NCBI RefSeq assembly: GCF_016469035.1
Contig: NZ_JAEHJZ010000004.1
Coordinates: forward strand, 19,795-83,794
From: Gelidibacter salicanalis
Lineage (GTDB): Bacteria; Bacteroidota; Bacteroidia; Flavobacteriales; Flavobacteriaceae
Direction: 5' to 3'
Length of the DNA: 64,000 nucleotides
This document shows, one piece after another, positions 57,771 through 64,000 of the stretch. The notes below the pieces were generated by a model. It searched no databases. It was not told the origin of the DNA and worked only from the letters and a program-made list of their open reading frames with translations. Both the position numbers and the translations under genes were made by a program. How positions within the stretch are numbered: the stretch's first letter is position 1; every line of letters begins with the position of its first letter.

Positions 57771-57801
57771 AAAAAACGCTCCGATATTCGGGGCGTTTTT
57801 T
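57771..57801 (+). terminator. Terminator of the OmpA gene
   Basis: ACGCTCCGA / TCGGGGCGT stem with one wobble pair, A-run before and T-run after; the next gene starts 12 nt later. Confidence 0.8.
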
Positions 57802-57812
57802 ATATTTATAAC

Positions 57813-60572
57813 ATGACAAGTTTTCTAAAAGAAGTAATAGACCACATACAAAAAGAAGAGACGGATATAGCAAATCTGACCTTTATCTTGCCCAGTAAAA
57901 GGGCGGGCACATTCTTAAAGAACATTCTTTCCCAAAGCATCTCGAAAACTATTTTTGCGCCAGAAATTTTATCAATTGAAGAATTCGTTGAAGAATTGTC
58001 TGAACTTAATTACGCCACCAACACCGAGCTCCTTTTTGAGTTCTACAAGATTTACAAAGAACTCACACCAGAACCTCAACAAGAAACCTTTGATCAGTTT
58101 TCTAAATGGGGCCAACTCCTACTTCAAGATTTTAATGAAATCGATCGGTTCCTTATAGAACCAGACTATATTTTTGAATACCTAAAATCGATTAAAGAAC
58201 TAAATCATTGGTCGTTATCAGAGCCGCAGACGCCGTATATTGAGAACTATCTATCTTTTTGGAACCGTCTTAAAGTTTACTACACTAAATTTAAAGCCGA
58301 GTTAATCTTAAACAAAAAAGGATATCAAGGCTTAGTCTATAGAGAAGCAGTAAACGGCATTGAACCTTACATAGCTTCCAACCCAAACAAACAACATGTT
58401 TTTATTGGCTTTAACGCCCTAAATAAAGCTGAAGAACGCATTATCCAAGAATTGCTGCAACACAAATTAGCCAGCATTTATTGGGATATTGACCAGGCAT
58501 TTATAAACAACCCGATCCATGATGCCGGCTTATTTATAAGACAACATCTTAAAAATTGGCCCTATTTTAAACATCATAACATTCAATGGATAGGTAACAA
58601 TTACAGTGTAGCAAAGGACATTCATACCATTGCTGTTCCAAAAAACATTGGCCAAGTTAAATATATTGGAGCGTTGTTAGATAGTTTACCACTGGCCGAT
58701 TTAAAAAAGACCGCAGTTGTGTTAGGAGATGAAACGCTTTTAATGCCACTACTCAATTCTATACCTGAAAAAGTAGAGGCCATTAATATTACCATGGGCC
58801 TTCCTTTGAAATCCGTGCCTCTGGCTTCCTTATTTGATGCCCTTTTTAAGGTTCAAAAAAATCATACCAATGAACTTTATTATAAGGATGTGGTTGCCAT
58901 TTTATCGCACGCCTCTATACAATCTGTATTAACGCACAACAACATCAATTACAGCAGTCAGATTATCAATTACATCCAGAGCAACAATATTGTAACCATA
59001 ACCGTTGAGAAACTAATTGGGTTGGCAGAGTCAAAGCAAGATGTTATGAGGCTCTTATTTCAATCTTGGCATAATGACCCAGAAAAAGCACTTAAAAACT
59101 GCTCTCAACTCATCTTAACCCTAAAAGCGCATCTCGATGTAGATAAATCAAAACATCTATTGGCCTTGGAATACCTGTATCGATTCAACCAGATTTTCAA
59201 TGAACTCCAACGTTACAATACCAAGTACGCACTCATTAGCAACAGTACCACCCTCTACTATCTCTACAGAGAACTTTTAAGCAGTGAAACCTTAGATTTT
59301 CAAGGAGAACCTTTACAAGGTCTTCAAATTATGGGAATGTTGGAATCTCGTGTGCTCGATTTTGAAACGGTGATTATCTCTTCCGTTAACGAAGGCATCC
59401 TTCCGGCTGGAAAAAGTACAAATTCGTTTATTCCTTTTGATGTTAAACTTGAGAATGGCTTACCCACCTATAAAGAAAAAGATGCGGTGTATACCTATCA
59501 TTTTTACCGACTCTTACAACGTGCCAAAAACGTGTATATCATTTATAATACAGAACCTGATGTGTTAAACGGTGGTGAGAAAAGTCGTTTTATCACGCAG
59601 CTTCAAATAGAAAATATCCACGCCATCAAACATAGTATCGTGGTTCCTAAAGTGGAGGTGGCCCAAAAATCGCCCATAATTATTACAAAAACCGAATCCG
59701 TTTCCCAACAATTACAGCAAGTTGCGACCAACGGATTTTCGCCATCCTCTCTCACCAATTATATCAGAAATCCTATCGACTTTTACTATCAAAAGGTGCT
59801 GAAGATTCAGAGCTTTGAAGATGTAGAAGAAACAGTTGCAGCCAACACCTTAGGAAGTGTAATTCATCAAACTTTGGAGGACTTTTATACCCCTTATAAA
59901 GGTCAATTCTTGACAGAAGCCCATTTAAAGCAAATGAAAACCTTGATTAATGAAAGCGTCACACATCATTTTAAGTCGTTGTATAAGGAAGGCGACATGA
60001 CCAAAGGGAAGAATCTGATCATTCTTGAAGTTGCAAAACGCTATGTGTCCAATTTTATCAGTAAGGAAATGGAAACCTTAAAAGCGGGACATCAAATTAA
60101 GATTATCGATCTAGAAAAAAAACTGAACATTGAACTCAACATTCCTGAACTGGCATTTCCTGTTCATTTAAGAGGCTCTGTAGATCGAATTGACGAGTTT
60201 GATGGTACGCTGAGGATTATTGATTATAAGACAGGAAAAGTCAGCCAAGGGCAAGTAGAAATAGTCGAATGGGAAGACATGACTTCAGATTATACGAAAT
60301 ACAGTAAAAGTTTTCAAATCTTGGCTTATGCCTATATGCTCAATGAAACTGAAAGATTTGCCCAACCTATTGAAGCAGGGATTATTTCTTTCAAGAACCT
60401 TCAGGGCGACTATTTTTTAAAATTTGGAAAAAAACCATCGGCGAGAAGCAGGGACAAAGAACACAACATCTCACCAGAAACATTAGAGGCGTTTTATATA
60501 GAACTTAAAAAATTGATTTTGGAGATTTGTAATTCTGACCTGGATTTTATTGAAAAAGATGTTGAACATTAG
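57813..60572 (+). CDS. AddB-like nuclease subunit
   Basis: 919 residues. LTFILPSKRAGTFLKNIL at the start replaces the Walker A, so the helicase fold is inactive. The middle has VIISSVNEGILPAGK. The C-terminal nuclease domain holds the PD-(D/E)XK set: LGSVIHQTLEDF, LRGSVDRIDEFDG, RIIDYKTGK and QILAYAYML. The four Cys that hold an Fe-S cluster in classic AddB are not seen. With the AddA-like protein it likely forms a recombination nuclease. Confidence 0.82.
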   Translation: MTSFLKEVIDHIQKEETDIANLTFILPSKRAGTFLKNILSQSISKTIFAPEILSIEEFVEELSELNYATNTELLFEFYKIYKELTPEPQQETFDQFSKWGQLLLQDFNEIDRFLIEPDYIFEYLKSIKELNHWSLSEPQTPYIENYLSFWNRLKVYYTKFKAELILNKKGYQGLVYREAVNGIEPYIASNPNKQHVFIGFNALNKAEERIIQELLQHKLASIYWDIDQAFINNPIHDAGLFIRQHLKNWPYFKHHNIQWIGNNYSVAKDIHTIAVPKNIGQVKYIGALLDSLPLADLKKTAVVLGDETLLMPLLNSIPEKVEAINITMGLPLKSVPLASLFDALFKVQKNHTNELYYKDVVAILSHASIQSVLTHNNINYSSQIINYIQSNNIVTITVEKLIGLAESKQDVMRLLFQSWHNDPEKALKNCSQLILTLKAHLDVDKSKHLLALEYLYRFNQIFNELQRYNTKYALISNSTTLYYLYRELLSSETLDFQGEPLQGLQIMGMLESRVLDFETVIISSVNEGILPAGKSTNSFIPFDVKLENGLPTYKEKDAVYTYHFYRLLQRAKNVYIIYNTEPDVLNGGEKSRFITQLQIENIHAIKHSIVVPKVEVAQKSPIIITKTESVSQQLQQVATNGFSPSSLTNYIRNPIDFYYQKVLKIQSFEDVEETVAANTLGSVIHQTLEDFYTPYKGQFLTEAHLKQMKTLINESVTHHFKSLYKEGDMTKGKNLIILEVAKRYVSNFISKEMETLKAGHQIKIIDLEKKLNIELNIPELAFPVHLRGSVDRIDEFDGTLRIIDYKTGKVSQGQVEIVEWEDMTSDYTKYSKSFQILAYAYMLNETERFAQPIEAGIISFKNLQGDYFLKFGKKPSARSRDKEHNISPETLEAFYIELKKLILEICNSDLDFIEKDVEH

Positions 60573-62941
60573 GCCGTTTTGGATGTTAAACTTCGTAGCT
60601 GGTAAATTTTTTTCATAAGCACTTCCTTATCAACAGGTTTGGTCATATAATCATTCATCCCAATTTCTAACACTTTTTGACGTGTTTCTTGCATCGCGTC
60701 TGCAGTAACTGCAATTATGGGGATGTCTTCAATTTCGGATCCCAAGATCCCGCTGCGTATAATTTGTGTCGCTTCATAACCATCCATAATAGGCATCTGC
60801 AAATCCATTAAAATAAGATCATAAGCATCTTTTTCAAGAGCTTCCACAGCCTTCTGTCCATTGTCTACAACAACAAAACTGATGTTTTGCGAACACCCTA
60901 ACAACTTTTTCATCACCATTTGATTGAGCACATTATCTTCTACAACCAAGATATGCATTTCTGGGAATAAGCTTATTGTTAAGACTGATTCGTCCGCATA
61001 TTCCCTATGTCTAGCAACCACTTCAATAGGCAAGTCGATAAAAACACTAGTGCCTTCTCCTTCCTTGCTTTCAAATTTAATTGTTCCTTTAAAAAGGCCC
61101 ACTAGCTGCCTTACAATCGTAAGCCCAAGGCCAATGCCCCCAATTTGGCGTTTATGATCTAAACGCATTTGACTAAAACTGTCATACATATACCTTTTCA
61201 TGTCATCTTTGATTCCAATACCAGTGTCCGCAATATGAAAAGAAAAGCGCGAGTGATTTTTGGACTGAAAGGTACATTTTAGAGTGAACTTTACCTGCCC
61301 TATAGTTGTGAATTTTACAGCGTTGCACAATACATTATTGATAATTTGCACAAACCGTACAGCATCACCTTTAACAATTGCTGGAATCTCAGGATCAATC
61401 TCAAAGTGGTACTTTAACCCTTTTCTCTCTGCCTCCAGTTTCCAATTACGGCTAATCTGATTAAGCGCAATTGAAGGATCAAAATCTTCCATGGTTAACT
61501 CCAGTGCATTAGTCTCAATTTTTTCAAAATCTAATATGTCATTGATGTTGCTCAATAAGCTCAACGATGCGTTTTTGATAATCTCATAATTCTTTTTATG
61601 CTCTTGGTCAGAACGGCTACTTAATTGCATTTCTGCAATACCCATAATGGCATTAATAGGTGTTCGTAATTCATGGCTCATATTTGACATGAAATACGTT
61701 TTTAGTTGGCTTATTTCTTCTGAATTTGTCAAAGCTTCTTCTTGGGAAGTCTCTTTTTCTTCTCTCAACCTTTTGATAAGATTCGTCATGGATAACGATA
61801 AAAATATAACTTCCAAACCACTTCCAAACTTAGCACTGTTAAGCGTATAAAAATTATTCGGCAACAAACTCAAATTATTCATGACAAATCCTAAAAGCCC
61901 TACTACTAAAAAGAATATTCCAATAGAAAAAAATGAATCAACTGCCATACCTTTGTAGCGCATCACAAAAACCGTTGTCAGAATTAAAGACAAGCTTATC
62001 AATCCGTTTATATTACTCAACGGATACACAAAAGCCATCATTTTTGGGCTTATAAGTACCATTAGAAGTAAAATCCCTATCACTACATAGAAAAATTTGT
62101 ACCATTTATAGGAAGAATTGAGCTGTGTTTGGACACTTAAAAAATGCTCGCAATATTTTAGGAGAAAAAAATTGGTGGCCAATGCCGTAAACAACACAGC
62201 TTTATCATTAAAAAAGCCACCATTTGGGAATATATACTGAAAAATAAAGCCGTCCAATGTGCTTTGCAATAAGCCGATTGAAAACACATAAATGCCATAG
62301 TACAAAAAAGATTTAGCTTTTAAACTTATATAAAAAAATAAGTAGATGATTCCCGCTAAAAAAAGCATACCATAAAACAGTCCAAGAAATAACTGTTGCT
62401 TATAGTTCATGATCCAGAATGCTGTTTCTGAATACAGAGCCAATGGTAAATTAATTGTTTCACCATCACTCTTTAAATGAATATAGAATTGCTGTACTGT
62501 TTGAGGGGATAACATAATTTTAAAAACCGTGGAACGATGTGGTATTTGGCGGTCTTCAAACTTAATTTGATCACCACTTTGAAAATGGATGATACCAGAG
62601 TCTAAAGTTTGATACAAATCAGCTTTGTCAGTGACAGGACGTGCCGTTTCCAAATAATAAACAATTGGGACATCAGTGATGTTCTGCATTTTAAAACGCA
62701 TCCAATAATGGTCAGATGTAAACCCAACACTGTGATTTTCAGATTTCAGACTGTTGAATCCTGTAAATGTGTCCTGTTGTTGAAGAAACTCAGCTAGGCT
62801 GTAATCATTTTCTCCAACGTTGATAAAATCAGCGTATTCATAAAGTTCTCCCTTGCTGGTTGAAGAATTATAAATAAGATTTTGAGCTGACAAGCCAGCA
62901 CATATAAAATAGGCACAAAGTAGGAGTAGTTTTTGTTTCAT
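60569..62941 (-). CDS. Hybrid histidine kinase with 7TMR-DISM sensor and receiver domain
   Basis: 790 residues. Signal peptide, then an extracellular 7TMR-DISMED2-like domain (about 25-165) with HYWMRFKMQN, then seven membrane helices (about 175-390). HisKA holds His about 422 in SHELRTPINAIMG; HATPase has NNVLCNAVKFT, DTGIGIKDD and GIGLGLTIV. A receiver domain follows (about 668-785): ILVVEDN, LILMDLQMPIMDGYEA and TKPVDKEV. No output regulator is next to it. Its end overlaps the AddB-like gene by 4 nt. Confidence 0.92.
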   Translation of the reverse strand: MKQKLLLLCAYFICAGLSAQNLIYNSSTSKGELYEYADFINVGENDYSLAEFLQQQDTFTGFNSLKSENHSVGFTSDHYWMRFKMQNITDVPIVYYLETARPVTDKADLYQTLDSGIIHFQSGDQIKFEDRQIPHRSTVFKIMLSPQTVQQFYIHLKSDGETINLPLALYSETAFWIMNYKQQLFLGLFYGMLFLAGIIYLFFYISLKAKSFLYYGIYVFSIGLLQSTLDGFIFQYIFPNGGFFNDKAVLFTALATNFFLLKYCEHFLSVQTQLNSSYKWYKFFYVVIGILLLMVLISPKMMAFVYPLSNINGLISLSLILTTVFVMRYKGMAVDSFFSIGIFFLVVGLLGFVMNNLSLLPNNFYTLNSAKFGSGLEVIFLSLSMTNLIKRLREEKETSQEEALTNSEEISQLKTYFMSNMSHELRTPINAIMGIAEMQLSSRSDQEHKKNYEIIKNASLSLLSNINDILDFEKIETNALELTMEDFDPSIALNQISRNWKLEAERKGLKYHFEIDPEIPAIVKGDAVRFVQIINNVLCNAVKFTTIGQVKFTLKCTFQSKNHSRFSFHIADTGIGIKDDMKRYMYDSFSQMRLDHKRQIGGIGLGLTIVRQLVGLFKGTIKFESKEGEGTSVFIDLPIEVVARHREYADESVLTISLFPEMHILVVEDNVLNQMVMKKLLGCSQNISFVVVDNGQKAVEALEKDAYDLILMDLQMPIMDGYEATQIIRSGILGSEIEDIPIIAVTADAMQETRQKVLEIGMNDYMTKPVDKEVLMKKIYQLRSLTSKTA

Positions 62942-63063
62942 GGTTGGGGCCTTTAAACACTTTAAACTTACGAAAAAACAATAGATATGGTTTAAATGTA
63001 AGATTAAATAGCGTTAGAACAACATAAAAACAAAAAAGCAACGCTTTCGCATTGCTTTTCCCG

Positions 63064-63137
63064 TGGAGAAGATCGGGCTCGAACCGACGACCTCTTGGCT
63101 GCCAGCCAAGCGCTCTAGCCAACTGAGCTACATCCCC
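63064..63137 (-). tRNA. tRNA-Ala (GGC)
   Basis: 74 nt. Anticodon GGC lies in the CTGGCAG loop closed by CTTGG / CCAAG. D-arm AGCTCAGTTGGCTAGAGC and T-arm GTCGG TTCGAGC CCGAT are intact. The acceptor has the G3:U70 pair that marks alanine tRNAs; positions 6 and 67 are U:U. CCA is not encoded. Its first 10 nt also form the end of the upstream GIY-YIG gene. Confidence 0.95.
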
Positions 63138-63370
63138 AAATTATGTTTACGCCACCTTCGACCAGCGGCAGATTTTAAATACTTTTCTCTCGTTCTAGCC
63201 TCTGTTCTCGTTTCAAATTCTTCTAAATGAAACAAATCCCACGGCCGAAATGCTTTCGTTGACTTTACTTGTCCAGAATTATGTGTTTTCAGTCTCTCTT
63301 TGAAATCTGATGACATACCAACATAATAACGGTCAAATTTAATACTATATATGATATAAACAACATACAT
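63128..63370 (-). CDS. Small GIY-YIG nuclease, copy 1
   Basis: 80 residues. YVVYIIYS and RYYVGMSSDFKERLKTHNSG form the GIY-YIG core with the catalytic Arg; the Glu lies in EARTREKYLK. This stand-alone type (YhbQ/UPF0213-like) is often wrongly named UvrC. The last codons TTG-GGG-ATG and stop TAG are the 5' GGGGATGTAG of tRNA-Ala, so the gene overlaps the tRNA by 10 nt on the same strand. Copy 2 differs by two residues. It is encoded just upstream of the tRNA it overlaps. Confidence 0.88.
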   Translation of the reverse strand: MYVVYIIYSIKFDRYYVGMSSDFKERLKTHNSGQVKSTKAFRPWDLFHLEEFETRTEARTREKYLKSAAGRRWRKHNLGM

Positions 63371-63392
63371 AATGTCCAGCCTTAAAGCGCTC

Positions 63393-63424
63393 CCCGCCCG
63401 TACCGAACGGTACGTTCGGGCGGG
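63393..63424. repeat. 32-nt palindrome P1
   Basis: Starts CCCGCCCGTACC, ends CGGGCGGG, with an inner CGTACC / GGTACG. It sits exactly between GAGCGCTT-side and TAGCC-side tRNA pieces and is absent from the intact tRNA. Confidence 0.8.
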
Positions 63425-63436
63425 TAGCCAACTGAG

Positions 63437-63464
63437 CCTGCCCCAATGAATTCGTTCAGGCGGG
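63437..63464. repeat. 28-nt palindrome P2
   Basis: Starts CCTGCCCC, ends TTCAGGCGGG, with inner AATGAATTCGTT. It sits just after the GIY-YIG copy 2 stop codon, between tRNA positions 10 and 11. Confidence 0.8.
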
Positions 63465-63707
63465 CTACATCCCCAAATTATGTTTGCGCCACCTTCGACC
63501 AGTGGCAGATTTTAAATACTTTTCTTTCGTTCTAGCCTCTGTTCTCGTTTCAAATTCTTCTAAATGAAACAAATCCCACGGCCGAAATGCCTTCGTTGAC
63601 TTTACTTGTCCAGAATTATGTGTTTTCAGTCTCTCTTTGAAATCTGATGACATACCAACATAATAGCGGTCAAATTTAATACTATATATGATATAAACAA
63701 CATACAT
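63465..63707 (-). CDS. Small GIY-YIG nuclease, copy 2
   Basis: 80 residues, identical to copy 1 except Arg to Lys in EARTKEKYLK and Ala to Thr in KSATGRRWRK. The catalytic core is intact, so both copies could be active. It also ends GGGGATG-TAG, but here the tRNA sequence stops being a working tRNA because palindromes interrupt it. Upstream DNA (63708-63729) is the same as in copy 1. Confidence 0.88.
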   Translation of the reverse strand: MYVVYIIYSIKFDRYYVGMSSDFKERLKTHNSGQVKSTKAFRPWDLFHLEEFETRTEARTKEKYLKSATGRRWRKHNLGM

Positions 63708-63729
63708 AATGTCCAGCCTTAAAGCGCTC

Positions 63730-63761
63730 CCCGCCCGTACCGAACGGTACGTTCGGGCGGG
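63730..63761. repeat. 32-nt palindrome P1, second copy
   Basis: Identical to the element at 63393-63424. Confidence 0.8.
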
Positions 63762-63773
63762 TAGCCAACTGAG

Positions 63774-63801
63774 CCTGCCCCAATGAATTCGTTCAGGCGG
63801 G
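63774..63801. repeat. 28-nt palindrome P2, second copy
   Basis: Identical to the element at 63437-63464. Confidence 0.8.
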
Positions 63802-63830
63802 CCTGCCCGAATAAAATTCGTTTAGGCGGG
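63802..63830. repeat. 29-nt palindrome P3
   Basis: Starts CCTGCCCGAAT, ends TTTAGGCGGG; a diverged relative of P2 lying head to tail with it. Confidence 0.8.
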
Positions 63831-63899
63831 CTACATCCCCAAATTATGTTTACGCCACCTTCGACCAGCGGCAGATTTTAAATACTTTTCTCTCGTTCT
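63831..63899 (-). pseudogene. 3' remnant of a third GIY-YIG copy
   Basis: 69 nt identical to the end of copy 1, covering the last 22 codons and the stop. It breaks off sharply after TTCTCTCGTTCT. The last 100 nt of the window (63900-64000) hold no gene that I can support. Confidence 0.85.
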
Positions 63900-64000
63900 T
63901 CTCGCTTTTATGGTTTGAAATTTTATTTTAAACCACCTAAAACCAGCACTGGCAGTGTGGAGCTATTAAAATCTTTTTTAAGAATGGTATTATTCTCCCA

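Larger units (their letters stand above)
63385..63474 (-). pseudogene. 5' fragment of tRNA-Ala split by two palindromes, fragment A
   Basis: Pieces of the tRNA 5' end in order on the minus strand: GGGGATGTAG (63465-63474), CTCAGTTGGCTA (63425-63436) and GAGCGCTT (63385-63392), 30 nt in all. Palindromes of 28 and 32 nt separate them. After GAGCGCTT the sequence TAAGGCTGGACA still resembles the tRNA GGCTGGCA up to the anticodon loop. Confidence 0.85.
63722..63840 (-). pseudogene. 5' fragment of tRNA-Ala split by palindromes, fragment B
   Basis: Same three tRNA pieces as fragment A (63831-63840, 63762-63773, 63722-63729), but the first gap now holds two palindromes. Confidence 0.85.
63128..63899 (-). 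repeat. Tandem tRNA-fragment / GIY-YIG repeat, 2.2 copies
   Basis: Three starts of the same unit at 63128, 63465 and 63831. Spacings are 337 and 366 nt; the difference of 29 nt equals one extra palindrome at 63802-63830. Copies 1 and 2 differ at only five bases across the gene. Copy 3 is cut off after 69 nt and agrees with copy 1, not copy 2, at all three informative bases. Confidence 0.9.

Noticed and set aside
63128-63707. GIY-YIG genes as UvrC subunits
   Set aside because: At 80 residues they lack every other UvrC domain; they are stand-alone nucleases.
63393-63830. CRISPR array from the repeats at the right end
   Set aside because: Repeats are self-complementary, unevenly spaced, and separated by gene copies rather than unique spacers; no cas genes.
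63064-64000. Prophage or integrative element att site at tRNA-Ala
   Set aside because: No integrase or phage gene is in view, and the repeated tRNA part is the 5' half, unlike usual integrase targets. The next DNA to the right is out of the window, so this is not fully excluded.

Overview
The window looks like a chromosomal segment of a marine-type member of the Flavobacteriaceae (Bacteroidota). The sequence is AT-rich. Several intergenic regions carry the Bacteroidota promoter box TAnnTTTG, and genes rarely have a clear Shine-Dalgarno sequence. Family-level markers fit: proteins of the DUF3078, DUF2480, IPExxxVDY and DUF4199 types, ribosomal protein L21 with a helix-hairpin-helix tail, and a one-gene membrane anchor for succinate dehydrogenase. 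Most of the window is core housekeeping DNA. There is no integrase, transposase, prophage or CRISPR array.

Layout. 1-4.4 kb: a small membrane protein, an endonuclease/exonuclease/phosphatase-family enzyme, hflX, and DUF3078 and DUF2480 genes. 4.6-16.0 kb (minus strand): an ABC exporter and an SUF iron-sulphur assembly cluster read sufA-sufB-sufC-(four-helix-bundle gene)-sufD-sufS-(three secreted or lipoprotein genes)-sufE-DUF59. 16-23.5 kb: thiL, two small paralogous Cys-rich genes, an alpha/beta hydrolase, brnQ, a stand-alone ACT-like protein next to aspartate kinase, and aminopeptidase P. 23.8-27.7 kb: sdhC-sdhA-(second four-helix-bundle gene)-sdhB. 27.8-37.3 kb: an M28 peptidase, a membrane MutS-like ATPase, rpmA/rplU, a double-cassette ATPase, and an M16 peptidase pair. 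37.5-45.8 kb: a heavy-metal-associated lipoprotein, YCII and CYTH proteins, dinB, pyruvate kinase, and an acpP-fabF-rnc cluster. 46-51.7 kb: purN, RNase H, a PfkB kinase, a long PurF-like enzyme, two tandem small-RNA-like units and sodA. 51.9-62.9 kb: an AddA/AddB-like nuclease-helicase pair split by kbl and an OmpA protein, then a hybrid histidine kinase. 63.0-64.0 kb: tRNA-Ala(GGC) with tandem GIY-YIG genes.

The most unusual signals are at small scale. (1) At the right end, tRNA-Ala is preceded by tandem copies of a tiny GIY-YIG nuclease gene. Each copy ends inside the first 10 nt of a tRNA-Ala sequence, and the copies are separated by 5' fragments of the tRNA that are interrupted by GC-rich palindromes. 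This looks like a minimal tRNA-targeting element. (2) Around 50.6-50.95 kb, two near-identical units of about 75 nt each have a TAnnTTnG box at the same spacing, a conserved stem-loop, an exposed G-rich linker and a different but strong terminator. They look like paralogous small RNAs. (3) Two related four-helix-bundle genes interrupt two separate iron-sulphur operons (suf and sdh), and degenerate 7-9 nt tandem arrays sit at several suf-cluster junctions, including both sides of the suf copy.

All family assignments were made by reading motifs in the sequence. No database search was run.
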